Shown one piece after another: positions 1 through 12,056 of a DNA stretch of 64,000 nucleotides. The notes under the pieces were generated by a model. That model was not told the DNA's origin. It saw nothing but the letters and a program-made list of their open reading frames with translations, and made no database searches. A program made the translations under genes and the position numbers. The stretch is from Erodium maritimum (taxonomy: Eukaryota > Streptophyta > Magnoliopsida > Geraniales > Geraniaceae). The DNA is taken from positions 56,658,012 through 56,722,011 of the forward strand of contig OY997590.1 of assembly GCA_963921825.1 (NCBI GenBank). The letters run 5' to 3'. How positions within the stretch are numbered: position 1 is the first letter of the stretch; every line of letters begins with the position of its first letter.

Positions 1-1359
1 CTCATTGGGTCTATGGCAAGCAAAGCATCTATCCTTAGGGGGGGGGGAATCACTTTGATTAAATCTACTCTGGGAGCACTTCCACTATACTACTTTTATG
101 TTCTTAGGGCTCCAAAAGGGGTTATCAGGAAAATGGAGAGATGGCAAAGAAAATTCCTATGGCATGGTAAACTCATAGGACAAGGTTGTTTCAAAATTGC
201 CTGGGGGAAGGTCTGTAAATCTAAACAAGAGGGAGGTCTGGGTATAAGAAAGCTTTCAAGTATGAATCTGGCCTTGTTAGCAAAATGGTGGTGGAGATAT
301 GCATTAGAGAAAAATGCTCTTTGGAAATTAGTTATAGCTGGTAAATTTTGTTGGGGGTCTAATGAGTGGGATCTATCCAAGTTCACTGAAGTGGGATCAA
401 CTAGCTTCATAGCTCATATCCTAAAATTATTCAAGGAACCTAGATTTGAAGAATTATTTGGCTCTAAAGGTCTACACTGGAAAGTTGGTAAATGGGACAG
501 AGTTTTTTTTTTCTAGTTGGATGCTTGGTGGGGGGATACAGCTCTAAAGCATCTATTCCCTAGATTATTTTATCTTTCTCAATCAAAAAACATGTTGGTC
601 TCAGAAGCCTGGGATGGTTCAGCTTGGGATTTGGATTTCATTAGATCCCCAAGGGGCAGAGCTGAAGAAGATTGGGCAACTCTTACATTAATTCTAAATG
701 GAATCAGACTCTCTGATCTTGAAGATGTCCTCATTTGGTCTTGGGACCCTAAAGACTCTACAGTCAAGAAATTGTACTCGCTATTCGAGCACCAAGGAAC
801 TCAATCCTCCATTATATCTGAATGGAGCAATTTGCTATGGATCCCTGGTCTCCCCCCTAAGATAACATCATTCACATGGCTGGCATGCCATCAAGCATTA
901 CCATCCAAATTTTTTTTAGAGGCAAGAGGGCTTACATTATCATTACAAGAATTGCTATGTCCTATTTTCCTAGGGGATCTGGAAGATGAAAATCATATTC
1001 TACTTCATTGCTCAAGAGCTTGGCTGGTTTGGACCTTAATAGCTAATTGGTGGGGGATTCATCTAATCATTTCTAGTTCAGTGCAATCACAATTGATCAC
1101 TTGGCCTATATTACAAAAGAGGAAATACAAGAGCAATTGGCTACAAATTTTCCAACTCACCTTATGGCAATTGTGGCTTGCCAGAAATGCTAGGATCTTC
1201 AAGGGAGAAAGCTCTTCTGCTGAGGAAATCTTTCATAAAATTCTGCAACAATCTTACAGTTGGGAATGGACCTATTTTCACAAAACAAGAAAGTATTTCA
1301 CAATCATTAACTGGCAAAAGGATCCCAAAGCTTGTATGGACTGGAAATTACTTATCTGA
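1..1359 (+). pseudogene. LINE ORF2 C-terminal region (RT thumb and zf-RVT)
   Basis: The frame is open from base 1. It encodes the region after the reverse-transcriptase catalytic core of plant L1 ORF2: a segment with GGRLTLIK-like and WQRKFLW motifs, the KWWWRY signature near base 290, then a zf-RVT zinc-binding region (SFTWLACHQALPSK near base 880, ENHILLHC near base 990) and the LARNARIF motif near 1180. One in-frame TAG at 514-516, next to a run of T, splits it; the frame is otherwise open to the TAG-free end at 1359. There is no RNase H domain after zf-RVT. The enzyme would have primed cDNA synthesis at nicked genomic DNA. Family assignment is from motif recognition only. Confidence 0.85.
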
Positions 1360-2125
1360 TAGATGGGGTTGGGGATTCTGGGCTGGTTTATGGGTGGTGG
1401 TGAGAGTTGTGAGTGGTGAGGCTCTTCTTTTGCAATTGGGGGTTCTAGATTGTGGGTAGATCGCTGCTTTTTCTTCCCTCTGTGAGTGGGTAGTTTTTTT
1501 CTAGCTTTGAGAGTTTTGGCTTCTTCTTCGTACAGGTTTCCTGGAGGCCTTCTTCATCCCGGTTGGGCTCCTTCTTGGAAGCTCGTCTGGTTCCCTTTGT
1601 GCAATTTCTTCGATATCCCTCATGGTCATCACTTCGACAAATCTTAGCAATCGACCCTCCGACGTCCCTCATCTTCGGAATTGAAGCCCTGAATTGATTC
1701 CTCAGTCAATTTTCTGTGTAAATCGGTTGAGGTGTCGACGACCATCGTCCTTCTTCCCTGCTCCTGCTCCGACGCCTGATTGTCCCTCAGTTCCTCATTT
1801 CCAGTCGACATGTGACTATTGGTACTTCTCAGCATAAAGACTTCACACTCAGGGCTTGTGATAGTGAGGTTGCATAAGCATACCCTCATGTTTTGTTCAC
1901 TTCATTTTGGTCCTCTACATTCAAGGATCAGTGCTTGCATTTCTTTACCCTTTAGTATACTAGGGTAGTGGGGCCTTCATTCTCATGGCTCGTTTGTATT
2001 ATTACCGTATTTTCTAAGTCGGGTTTGGTTTTTGTTTTCGATCTGTAGTCAGATCGCAATTGTACTCCCTTTTAACCTCTAAAGAGGTTTTAATTTATAA
2101 ATTTGTTTTGCCGATCAAAAAAAAA
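1..2125 (+). mobile_element. LINE (L1-type) 3' portion, cut by the window edge
   Basis: Non-LTR retrotransposon lying on the plus strand. Its upstream part is outside the window. It contains the C-terminal part of ORF2 (1-1359), a 3' UTR of about 750 bases, and a terminal poly(A) of nine A residues starting at 2117, directly after the tail motif ccgatcaaaa. The same type of tail (TGATCAAA or TGATAAAA before poly(A)) ends the other LINEs in this window. The 5' target-site duplication lies outside the window, so the insertion cannot be dated here. Confidence 0.85.
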
Positions 2126-3183
2126 TTACAACTTGAGCATCAGAAAAAGTTAAGCGGTTGTATGCTCAAAAAATTATTTTTTTTCTACACGTTTTCAATT
2201 TATGTTAGTGCATTTAATTTTCGTATTTTATTAGTACTCAGTGATTTGATTAACAAGATAAAAAAAAATTAGTTACATACTCATATGTTTTGCATCCTGA
2301 AAATGTCTAGTTTAGCTGACAAATAAATTAAATCACATTAGGAAAGAAATATGTATATTTATCCTAATATTCAGTGAAAGATATGAATGAAACTGGAGTA
2401 TAACAAAAAAAAAGAGATTGGGATAGAATACTTAAATCACTAAAATGTAACATATTTATGTTTGAGAATAGGAAAAGAGTTTATAGTAGAGAAATTAAAA
2501 GTTGCCGACAGTGAATAGAAAGAAGGTGCCCCACTAACTGCTTATACCTAACTCCCTAACGGCAATCCCACCGAATCGGCGAGGAAATCGACGAATAAAC
2601 GGTCTCCCGAGTTTGGCGCCGGGTAATGCGGCGCTTTTTGTCGGTCACCGCCAAATAGGATGTACGGCGCGTGAATTTTTCATGCAGAGAGGGACCAGGA
2701 AACGTGTAAGGCGAGGAGTGGGTGGACGCTACTGAGACCTACACCACATCTTCCCAGAACGACTGGTCTACACGCGCTTGCTCATTCAGATGAATCTGAT
2801 CTGATCAATCGTTTTCATTGCTGCCAAAGTGTGACCCCCCGATATTTACCACTTTCTTTTCCACTAATAAAACACTTAGTTTTTTCGACCTTAATATATT
2901 ATTTTCAAACATAGCCTAAGGAGGAAGTCAGCGATATATACTCAGTTATTCCCAAATCGAAATCAAAGTTCCAACCGAGATTTATATAGTTGTCTATTTT
3001 TTTTTATTACAACTCGATTTTTGGTTGTATACGGAACCCGGACTGAGTTTTTTTAACTTATTATTTTGTACCGTATCTTACGAGACTAAAACCTTTTATA
3101 TATATTTTTGAAAGAACTAAAACCTTCCATAGGAATTGTCTCCATACTCTCTCTTTACCGTATATTTCACATTTACTAATTAC
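2126..3183. other. Intergenic, no gene seen
   Basis: AT-rich sequence with no convincing coding frame. A GC-richer patch at about 2,520-2,790 stands out from its surroundings but shows no gene structure that I can recognise. The last eight bases (3,176-3,183) are the left target-site duplication of the hAT element that follows. Confidence 0.6.
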
Positions 3184-4044
3184 CAATGTTCTAAAAATCC
3201 CGCCTAGGAGCCGACTAGTCGGCCGCCTAGGCGTTTTTTTGGGTTGGCCGATCCGACTTATGCTAGTCGGGCGGTCCAAGTCGGATAAGCCGACTTGTCC
3301 AAATAAGTCGGGTGGGTCGGGCACAGGCACAATTCCAAACGCGTGCGCGTCCCTTCCAATTCCCTTCAATACGTATCAGTATTCAGAATTTCACACACAA
3401 AGACCTAAATCAATAGGATTCACAGTTCACACACAAGTCACAAGCAGCAGCTACAGAGCCATCATCGCCGGACCTCCCTCGTCGAACCTCCTACGTCGGA
3501 CGTCTCTTGACAGACGCCCCTCGCCGGACGATCCTCTCCTCTCGCACACACCGAGGCATATTTTCTAACTTCTGTAGTTTTCATACTCTCCTCGACAATT
3601 ACTGAGAAATAATAATATATAGCTAATCGCTTATGTTACATATTCGTGGAGTGGTGATTGTGTTTAAAGGTACCGTGTGGTTAGACTTGTGGTCTAGAAA
3701 GAACAATAGTGAGTTGTGGTCAAGTTGTTGGTATCTTTTGATCCAAATTAAGATTATGGAGATAAAAATAATCGGAACAAGTGGCGATTAGTTGTAGAGT
3801 TGTCCATTGAACACGTGAAGGGGAGGGTTTCAGTTTGTTATAAATTGATAAAGCTTTAAGTGAAACAAGTAGGTGATTAGTTATGATCTGTTAATGACAT
3901 TGAGTGATGAAATATATTAATATATCTATTAAAAAATTTAAAAAATATATTAAAATACAAATCCGATTAATCCCCGTCTAGCCCCCGATTAATCCCTGAA
4001 GAACCTAACCGTCCGATTAGCGTCTAAGGACTTTTAGAACCTTG
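3184..4044. mobile_element. Non-autonomous hAT-type DNA transposon
   Basis: An 861-bp element with imperfect terminal inverted repeats: the left end reads caatgttctaaaaatc and the reversed right end caaggttctaaaagtc. It is flanked by a perfect 8-bp target-site duplication, ctaattac, at 3,176-3,183 and 4,045-4,052. An 8-bp duplication is diagnostic for the hAT superfamily. The interior has no transposase. It has a GC-rich left third full of GGCCG/CTAGG-type short palindromes, and a middle part (3,400-3,560) that looks like plant leader sequence. Movement would depend on a transposase supplied from elsewhere. Confidence 0.85.
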
Positions 4045-4225
4045 CTAATTACTAGTCAAAATATTTGGTTATATAAGAATATTTATTTGTTCACCAACTG
4101 CTCTTGATATGACACTATTATTTAATTATTAAAAAAATAAGAGAGGGAAAATCAATCTTCATGACAGCACGTGTCGGTTCAGTTTATGATTTAGTGAATC
4201 ACAAATAGTGAGTCGTACACTGTAG

Positions 4226-4376
4226 TGTTAGAATATGTTGTATAGGCCCAGCCCATGTGGTTCGTTAGGGTTAGCATCGGGTTTAGGAAACCCTAATAGT
4301 GCAACACCACTATATATACACATGTACATTGTATGTTTTATTTATCAAATACAATACAACTACGTTATTGTTATCA
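4226..4376 (+). repeat. Copia 5' LTR
   Basis: 151 bp, starting tgttagaata and ending ttgttatca. It pairs with the 3' copy at 8,438-8,588. The terminal TG and CA and the adjacent tgtag duplication fix the edges. Confidence 0.95.
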
Positions 4377-4389
4377 TGGTATCAGAGCC
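4377..4389 (+). other. Copia primer-binding site (tRNA-iMet type)
   Basis: tggtatcagagcc begins at the first base after the 5' LTR. It is the standard complement of the plant initiator methionine tRNA 3' end used to prime minus-strand synthesis. Confidence 0.9.
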
Positions 4390-4861
4390 TCTATCGCTCT
4401 AAATCTCGCATACGTTTCCGCCGCCGCCGCCGCCGCCGTTCACCTTCGTTGAATGTCACACTGCCGGTTCCAGCCCGAGCTCTCTGCCGTCCGGCCGTCC
4501 GTTCTGCAACACAGACGCAACAACGCACGCCGCCGTCGAGATCTCGCCTCCGTCAACTCCTCGAGATCTCACCTCCGTCCGAACCAGTACGTTCGGACCT
4601 GCTTCCACGTCACTATTGCTCCCACGCCGACGACACACGCCGGCGAAGCAACGAAAACACGCCGCCGAAACCCGCGAAATTTCGAAACGCAGAAGACAAA
4701 ACGAAGAAGACGCGTGAAGCTCACGCGCCCGCCTCCTTCGCACGCGCCACGCGCCCACGCGCCGCTGACCGCGTGACCCACACGCGTTGACTACTGTTCC
4801 AAAAAAAAAAGAAAAAAACTAATCCTTCTATTTCAGTGTTTTCTTTTCAGGTATTCCTAAT

Positions 4862-7800
4862 GGAGAATTTTGATATCACTGTTGGTAGATCTATTGTCAA
4901 GCCCCACTGTACGTTCTGCAACAGATATGGGCATGTCTTAACTAAATGCAGAAATCATGCTCATCACCTTCTTGCCTCAGCCAGCCCTCGATGGGGCAAC
5001 TCTAGGCCCTCTAAAAACTTTAGGGGGGCGTGTCTCCCGTGGGGATCATCGGCCTTCCAACAGACCCAATGGCACCGGTGCTACTACACCTGTTGTGTCT
5101 GCCACATCTCCTGACATGACCGCTCTCTTGGGTGACATACGAGCGTTAGTATCAGCTCACACTGCCTCGTCAGGTGGCTCATCCACTACTACGCCAGGCA
5201 GCACATCTGTTTCTACTGCACCTGTTGTGTCTGCCAAATCTCTTGACTTGCCTACTCTCTTAGGTGACGTACGAGCGTTCCTATCAGCTCACACTGCCTC
5301 GTCAGGTAGTTCATCCACTACTACGCCAAGACGCACACCCACTTGGTATTTTGACTCTGCTTGTTTCAATCATATGAGCCCTCAGTCAGATTTTCTTACA
5401 TGTGTAACCCCGGTCACCAAGTCTCCGTCTATTCGTACTGCTGATAATTCCACTTTACTTGCCACACACTGTGGTACCGCAACAACAGACCAACTATCAC
5501 TACCGAACACCTTGCTTGTCCCATATTTTTCACTGAACCTTGTATCGGTTGGTCAATTGTGTGATTTGGGTTATGACGTTAACTTTTCTGGTCGTACTTC
5601 TTCTGTTCTTGTGCAGGATCCACTGACGGGACAAATCCATGGGACAAGACGTAAAGTTGGTCGCCTGTTCGAACTCACCTCACTGGTGGTTCCCTCACCA
5701 TCATCATCATCATCCTCGTCTACTTGTGGCGCTGTCGTCTCTGCCGATCTATGGCACTCTCGTCTAGGTCATCCCTCTTCCTCTCGTTTGCGTATTCTTA
5801 TTTCTAGTAGTTTGTTGGGGTCAGTTTCGCATAACTTTGGTGATTGTGTGTCTTGTCAGCTTGCTAAACATCATAAAATGCCATTTTCCCTTAATAATAC
5901 TACTTCCTCTGCACCTTTTGATCTTGTTCATTCTGACTTGTGGGGAGCGGCACCTGTTCCGACCATGGGGGGTCTCGGTGGTTTGTTACATTTGTTGATG
6001 ATCATACTCGTTTTACTTGGATTTATCTCATGCATAATAAATCTGATTTTAACAAAATCTATTCTGAGTTTTCTGCCATGGTTCACACATAATTCTCTAA
6101 AGTTATCAAAACACTGCGTATGGATAACGGCATGGAATTTAAAGAGTCATCCTTCCTTGCACAACTTGCTTCCACCGGTACTATCGTTCATCGCTCCTGT
6201 CCTGGTACATCGCAACAAAATGGTCGGGCAGAACGCAATCATCGCCATATTCTTAATACGGTCTGTGCTCTCACCATTGCAGCTGCCTGTCCTGAACGTT
6301 TCTGGGGGGAGGCTGCCCTCACAGCCGTTTACACCATCAACAGAGTTCCATCCCAAGTCATAGGTAACAAAACTCCTTACGAGTGTTTGTATGGTCGTCC
6401 TCCAGTTTATGATCTTCTTCGTGTCTTTGGGTGTGTCTGTTTTGTTCATCTACAACCTCATGAACGTACTAAACTTGAACCTCATTCTCGTCTTTGTTGC
6501 TTTATTGGGTATGGGATCGAACACAAAGGATACAGATGTTGGGACCTTGTTTCCAAACGTCTCCGCATATCTCGCCATGTCACATTCTGGGAACATAAGA
6601 TGTTTTCTTCCATGTCTTCTTTTCACATTCCCGAGTCCACTCCTTTCATTTCTAATCCCGATATTGATCTGTTTTCTGATGATGATGAGGGTTCTCCCAT
6701 TGAGCTGACTCCTGCAGGTGCTCCGACATCTCTGCCTCCTACCATGGACCATGTTCCGCTAGAGGATCCCGTGCTAGAGGATCCTGTGCTACCGACTCGA
6801 CCACAGCGTCATCGGCAACTCCCATCTCACCTCCAGGACTTTGAGGTAACCCTACCATCTCGTATCGCTTCCATAGTATCCTCTGTATATGAGCATGACA
6901 CCTATCGGGAGGCTTGCACTAATCTCCTGTGGCAGCAAACAATGACTGAGGAACTACAGGCCATGGTGAAGACTCATACATGGGATCTGGTACCTTTACC
7001 TCGGGACAAACATGTGTTCGGTTCTAGATGGGTATACAAGGTGAAGACCAAGGCAGATGGTTCGATCGAGCGCTACAAGGCACGTATTGTGGCTCGTGGA
7101 TTTACCCAAGAACATGGGGTTGATTATGAGGAGACATTTTCTCCTGTTGCGAGGCTCACTTCTGTTCGCACCATTCTTGCTGTTGCTGCTGATCGACAGT
7201 GGGACGTTTTTCAAATGGACGTGAAGAATGATTTTCTCAATGGAGATCTTACAGAGGAGGTTTATATGAAGCCCCCGTCAGGCTATGATCACCCCCTACA
7301 CATGGCTTGTCGTTTGCGCAAATCCATTTATGGACTCAAGCAGACTCTGCGGGCATGGTACTCCAAGTTCAGTGGTGTAATGGCAGTCTTTGGTTTCGTC
7401 TCTAGTCCGCACGACAGCTCACTGTTTGTTCGTCAGACCTCTCGGGGACATACTCTCTTACTTTTATATGTGGATGATATGATCATTACTGGTGATGATG
7501 CTATCGGGATTGTGAATCTCAAGCATCAACTAAGCGAACAATTCGAGATGAAGGATTTGGGTCATCTCTCTTACTTTCTTGGTTTGGAAATTTCCTCTCT
7601 ATCCACTGGTTATCATTTGTCACAGGCCAAGTATGCAGCCGAGCTCATCTCTAAGGGGGGAATAACCGATAGCAAGATCGCTTCCACTCCCGTTGAAGCG
7701 AATGTCAAGTATCTTCCATCAGATGGTAAAGCCCTCGAGAATCCCACTTAATATCGCCGATTAGTTGGAGGGTTGGTATACCTCACTATTATCAGGCCTG

Positions 7801-8420
7801 ATATTGCATATGCTGTCCACATCGTCAATCAGTTCATGTGCGCACCTCGCACTACTCACTATGAGGCCGTTCTCCGGATCTTGCGCTATGTTCGAGGCAC
7901 CTTATCACAAGGACTACATTTCTCTTATGGTTCACCTTTAGTCCTACAGTCCTACTCAGATGCAGATTGGGCAGGCGATCCCACGACCGACGATCTACCA
8001 CAGGTTACTGTTTCTTCCTTGGTAACTCTCTGATTTCTTGGAGAAGTAAGAAACATACAACTATTTCCCGCTCCAGCACGGAAGCTGAGTATCGAGCCCT
8101 TGCTGATACTACTTCCGAACTCATATGGCTTCGTTGGTTACTAAATGACATGGGTGTTGTTCACAAGTCCGCCACTACCATTCATTGTGACAATTAGAGT
8201 GCTATTCAGATTGCTCATAATGATGTCTTCCATGAACGCACCAAGCATATTGAGATTGATTGTCACCTTGTTCGACAACATCTTAATCAGGGCACCCTCG
8301 CTCTCCGATATGTCTCCTCTGGCGATCAAATTGCAGATATCTTCACCAAGGCTTTAATCCCAGGGAAGTTCAAACCTTTAGTTGACAAACTCAATTTGGG
8401 TTCATTACCACCATCTTGAG
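4862..8420 (+). pseudogene. Copia gag-pol remnants
   Basis: Parts seen in order: a CX2C...H...C zinc knuckle near 4,900-4,950; a protease with the WYFDSA active-site motif near 5,345; the GAG-pre-integrase region (LWHSRLGHPSS, CQLAK) at 5,750-5,890; an integrase core with LVHSDLWG near 5,925 and the NG-RAERNH motif near 6,220; a Copia reverse transcriptase (FSPVARL near 7,140, YVDDMI near 7,470); and RNase H ([10 protein letters not shown] near 7,955, [10 protein letters not shown] near 8,080). The integrase-before-RT order places it in Copia. The GC-rich leader at 4,400-4,790 gives arginine-rich frames that I do not consider coding. The gene is broken in several places. Confidence 0.9.
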
Positions 8421-8437
8421 TTTGAGGGGGGGGGGGG

Positions 8438-8588
8438 TGTTAGAATATGTTGTATAGGCTCAGCCCATGTGGCTCGTTAGGGTTAGCATCGGGTTTAGGA
8501 AACCCTAGTGGTGCAACACCACTATATATACACATGTACATTGTATGTTTTATTTATCAAATACAATACAACTACGTTATTGTTATCA
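8438..8588 (+). repeat. Copia 3' LTR
   Basis: 151-bp partner of 4,226-4,376, preceded by a run of G that forms the polypurine tract (about 8,423-8,437) and followed by the tgtag target-site duplication at 8,589-8,593. Confidence 0.95.
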
Positions 8589-8730
8589 TGTAGCATGCAG
8601 TTTGTTCAGTTTCAATTTATTAAAATGTAAATCAGAGCAGTGCACCGTGAATCGTGTGATTCGTGAATCGCGTCCGACCAATCACGGGCCGTCACATTAT
8701 ATCCAGAAGATAAAATGTAATATATATATA

Positions 8731-8976
8731 GGATAACAATTAGGTACAAACTCTATATCTTCGTCGGAACGTAGAACTTTCAATCTGGGCCCTTGGATCA
8801 TAGAATTAAAGACCCAGATTTAATGCATATCTTTTTAATTAATGCATATCTTGTCATTGATTTCGTAATCAATCACCCCCCCCCTGAATTTCGGTGGCCA
8901 TCCGATCTGGGTAATCAATGACCCAGATTAGTTCTACGTTCTGACCCGAAATAATGTTTGTACCCGAAAGCTCCCC
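8731..8976. mobile_element. MITE with long inverted ends, in a TA-rich target
   Basis: A 246-bp element. Its left end (ggataacaattaggtacaaa...) and reversed right end (ggggagctttcgggtacaaa...) share tgtacaaac/ggtacaaac, a GTC-GAACGTAGAACT block and AATCTGGG, giving inverted repeats of about 55-60 bp. It sits between (TA)n runs, so a TA or longer duplication cannot be resolved. No coding capacity. A closely matching single end lies at about 53,725-53,795. Confidence 0.75.
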
Positions 8977-9189
8977 TATATATATATATATATATATAAG
9001 TATTTATTTCGGATTTGAACTTTGGAATAAAACATATATATTACATTTATTTTGGTTTGTTTTAAACTCAATTAATAACTTTTGAATTTCAGAAATTCGA
9101 AATAGTTATTTTTGAATTCCACTTACTCTTAAAAGATCTCCATGTATCTGATTTTCATAACCCATTATTGATTTACGAAATTAGAACAG

Positions 9190-9513
9190 TGGTTACATTT
9201 GTGAAGAGCTTCATGTGTGGAAAACAGAGAAAATGAGAAATGAAAACAAGAGAGAGAACACAAGAGACTTGTGCTAGCACACATACAATTTTGGGAAGGC
9301 TTTATTGGTGTCAATACCTGTAAAGGACTTATTATTTTAGAAACGCCTAAACCTCGTCAAAGCAGAACCGCTCTTGGTCCCCATCTCGAACCAGATACAA
9401 ACTGTGAAAGGTAATAATTTGTTTTGTTAGTTTATTCAGAATTACATGGATCCTAAGGGTTCTTTAACTTTTTTTTTATTTCTGCTGTGTTTTTGCACCC
9501 TAGAATCCTTCAA
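9190..9513 (-). repeat. Relic LTR fragment related to the 49.8-kb solo LTR
   Basis: Read on the minus strand, this stretch follows the start of the LTR at 49,833: ggatccatgtaattc, then an aataaact block, then ctggttcgaga, then cttcccaaaa and tgtgctagca, in the same order and at similar spacing. It is strongly diverged, with no second end or target-site duplication seen. It is an old fragment of the same LTR-retrotransposon family. Confidence 0.65.
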
Positions 9514-10632
9514 GGACACTTTCAGGATGATCGACGTTGAGATGGAAAAACATGCAGAAATATTGTGTTCGTTGTAGGATTAATGTTAGGCCGTTAAGGC
9601 GAGTGTGCATATGCTCAGGGGTAAATGATGTGCGGTTTGGGTTGTATCCTTCATATTGTATGTTTTGGGTTGTATTATTTGGAATGAATAAAATTTGAAG
9701 TTTCAATTCATTTAATTATTTTATTATTAATTTATTTTGTTCAATTAATTTTAATTTTATTTAGTATTTACTATTTTAAATCTGTATTTAATAAATACAG
9801 CAAAAAAATATTAAATATACAGTAAGCATCCAGTCAGCAGACAAGAATCTCTAGTGAACTCCTACTATGAACCACACACTGTTTTCATATGAACACCAAC
9901 ACTGTACATGCTCTCGGTCACCCATTTTCCGGTTTGAAGTTTTTCTCTGCCTTCCTCATGTATATATCATCTCCATCAAACAGTTTTTATTTTTATTTTT
10001 TAAAAACCTCCATCAAACATTATTAACTTAATACTAATAATGTAAGGAAAAAAAATGATAAACCAAAAACACTAAGAAAACGAAGTTCGTAGAGTAGATT
10101 TTAAGTTCAGAAAACGCATATGAAGGTTGATAAAATAAAAATACAAAAAACATCGAAAATAGAAAAAACGTTAACTTATAACAAATCGACAACAAAATCT
10201 AACATAAAAAAATAATTAGATTGAAAATTGAAATACAAAAATATATGGACATAAAAACACGAAAATAAAGCATATGATAAATCATACAAAAATTGTTGGA
10301 TCTCAACTTGTAATGCTACCGGTCTAAAGAGCAACACTCGCAGGGACGACAAATAAAAGATCATGATGACTAGAAAACGATGATGTCTTCATTCTCTACC
10401 TACTACCAATATGCATTAGTTCTTACATGTACACGACTTACATTTTTTTGTCGGGAAGGGTAAACAAGATAAAGGAATGATGACACAAGATAATAAGAGA
10501 CAACGAGAAGTGTGAGTAAAATAAAGGGAGAAGAGAAAAGTGGAAAGACAGTGAGAGATTAAAAAAAAAAAAGCAGACAACCGAGAGATCGAAGATAAGG
10601 CTCTTCTATTTTCAATGCTCATAATATAATTA
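9514..10632. other. Intergenic, no gene seen
   Basis: AT-rich sequence with only short chance frames. The last nine bases (10,624-10,632, atataatta) are the left target-site duplication of the Mutator-type element that follows. Confidence 0.6.
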
Positions 10633-11602
10633 GGGTTATTTACGACTTGGTACCCAAATGTTTCGTCCACGAACGATATGGTACCTTATGTTTCAAATGA
10701 CCAATTTGGTACCCAAATGATTTGTCCACGGACGAAAGTAGCATATTCCGTTAGAAAACTAACGGAATATTCCTCTAAATTAGACATGTGCAGTTAAGTA
10801 GGGTGTGAAATGACGATTTTACCCTTTCTTACTTTAAGCTTATAAATTTGATAGACAAAATTACCATTATACCCTTAGTTCTAATTCAATAAAAATAAAT
10901 AAATAAATAAATAAATTTAAAATTTCTAAAATATACAAATTAAATTTTTTTAAAAAAATTATTTAAATTTTTTAAAAATTAAATAATAAAATATTAAAAT
11001 AAAAATAAAAAATTTAAATATTTAAAAATAATAAAATAAAATATTTAAAACTTCAAAATATATTGAAAAAATTTTAAAATACTAAAAATTTAAAATTTTA
11101 AAAATTAAATATTAAAAATAATAAAATAATAAAATTAGAAATTAAAAATTTGAAAATAATAAAATAAAATATTTAAATCATAAATAAAATATTAAAAAAT
11201 TTAAAAAATTAAAATTAAAATATTATAGAATAATACAAATATTAAAATAAAAAATAAAATATTAAAAAACTAAAAAAAATTAAAAATTAATTAAATAAAT
11301 AAATATAAATAAATAATTGAATAAAAATAAAAAATAAGAAATTAAATAAATAATAACTAATAAATTAAATAAAATCAAAAGTCAATATAAGGGTAAAATG
11401 GTCATTTTACATTAAAGTCAAAAGTCAACTAAATTAATACAAGGGTAAAATGGTCATTTCACATTATTCTATTAGTTTTTTTACCCCATTAACTCAAATC
11501 GTTTGCGGACAAATCATTTGTGTACCACATTGGTCATTTGAAACATAAGAGTATCATATCGTTCGTGGACGAAACATTTGGGTACCAAATCGTAAATAAC
11601 CC
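10633..11602. mobile_element. Non-autonomous Mutator-type (MULE) element
   Basis: A 970-bp element with inverted repeats of roughly 105-110 bp. Both ends read gggttatttacga inward, followed by ttggtacccaaatg, tttcgtccacgaacgata and a second, partly repeated block. It is flanked by a perfect 9-bp target-site duplication, atataatta, at 10,624-10,632 and 11,603-11,611. Long terminal repeats with a 9-bp duplication are the Mutator hallmark. The interior (about 10,870-11,380) is almost pure A/T with no coding frame, so a MULE transposase must act in trans. The perfect duplication and well-matched ends suggest a fairly recent insertion. Confidence 0.92.
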
Positions 11603-11796
11603 ATATAATTAAGCACTTCCGGACGTCTCACTTCTCCTTATACGCATGGATTATCAAACACATTAAAAGACTAATAGATTAATAATGAGTATGAAAATGC
11701 AAATGTGTGGAATCGAACCGTTTTGTAAACTTGGCTTGATATAAGAATTAAAGGTTGATAGGGTTCAACTTGGACTAGAATGGAAAAGGTTCGTTT

Positions 11797-11809
11797 AACC
11801 TTGTCAGTT
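11797..11809 (+). repeat. Left target-site duplication of the LINE
   Basis: aaccttgtcagtt, repeated exactly at 15,890-15,902 after the poly(A) tail. It defines the insertion of the LINE at 11,810-15,889. Confidence 0.9.
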
Positions 11810-11816
11810 TATCTTT

Positions 11817-12017
11817 TTGGGATATCTTAGGGAAATGACTCGCAAAACGCTGTCTAGAGAAAAATACTCCGACGAGGAACTCAAATTATTGGGAGCCTCT
11901 CCGGTGAAGTTTGGATGGTCTCCCAAATGGAAAAAAAAGGTTTGTAAATGGAAAGAAGGCTTGGTCTCCACTTCCAGGTTGTTCTCGGCAACCCTTGGCG
12001 GCGACGATCGGAGATGA
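11817..12017 (+). pseudogene. LINE ORF1 N-terminal leader frame
   Basis: A short open frame at the 5' end of the LINE. A second methionine begins MTRKTLSREKYSDEELKLLG, followed by basic, tryptophan-containing sequence (about 66 residues in all). It starts seven bases into the element, where ORF1 would be expected to begin. It may be the original start of ORF1, now separated from the RRM part downstream. I do not recognise a domain in it. Confidence 0.4.
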
Positions 12018-12056
12018 CGATGATGTTCGCGAAGAGGTGAGATCAAGGCAGAAGAC

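Larger units (their letters stand above)
4226..8588 (+). mobile_element. Ty1/Copia LTR retrotransposon (fossil)
   Basis: A structurally complete 4.4-kb Copia element with two 151-bp LTRs, TG...CA ends and a perfect 5-bp target-site duplication (tgtag at 4,221-4,225 and 8,589-8,593). A tRNA-iMet primer-binding site follows the 5' LTR and a G-rich polypurine tract precedes the 3' LTR. Recognisable parts are in Copia order: Gag zinc knuckle, protease, integrase, reverse transcriptase, RNase H. The LTRs differ at four of 151 positions by eye, so it is young, of the order of one or a few million years at usual plant rates. The coding part is broken several times. The lineage may be Ale-like, which is a guess from the short LTR and integrase region. 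Confidence 0.95.

Noticed and set aside
3239-3568. 109-codon frame
   Set aside because: Inside the non-autonomous hAT element, no domain, and no transposase motif.
4299-4790. Overlapping open frames, some Arg-rich, on both strands
   Set aside because: They lie in the GC-rich leader of the Copia element and part of the 5' LTR; the frames follow from CCG/CGC repetition and have no domain.
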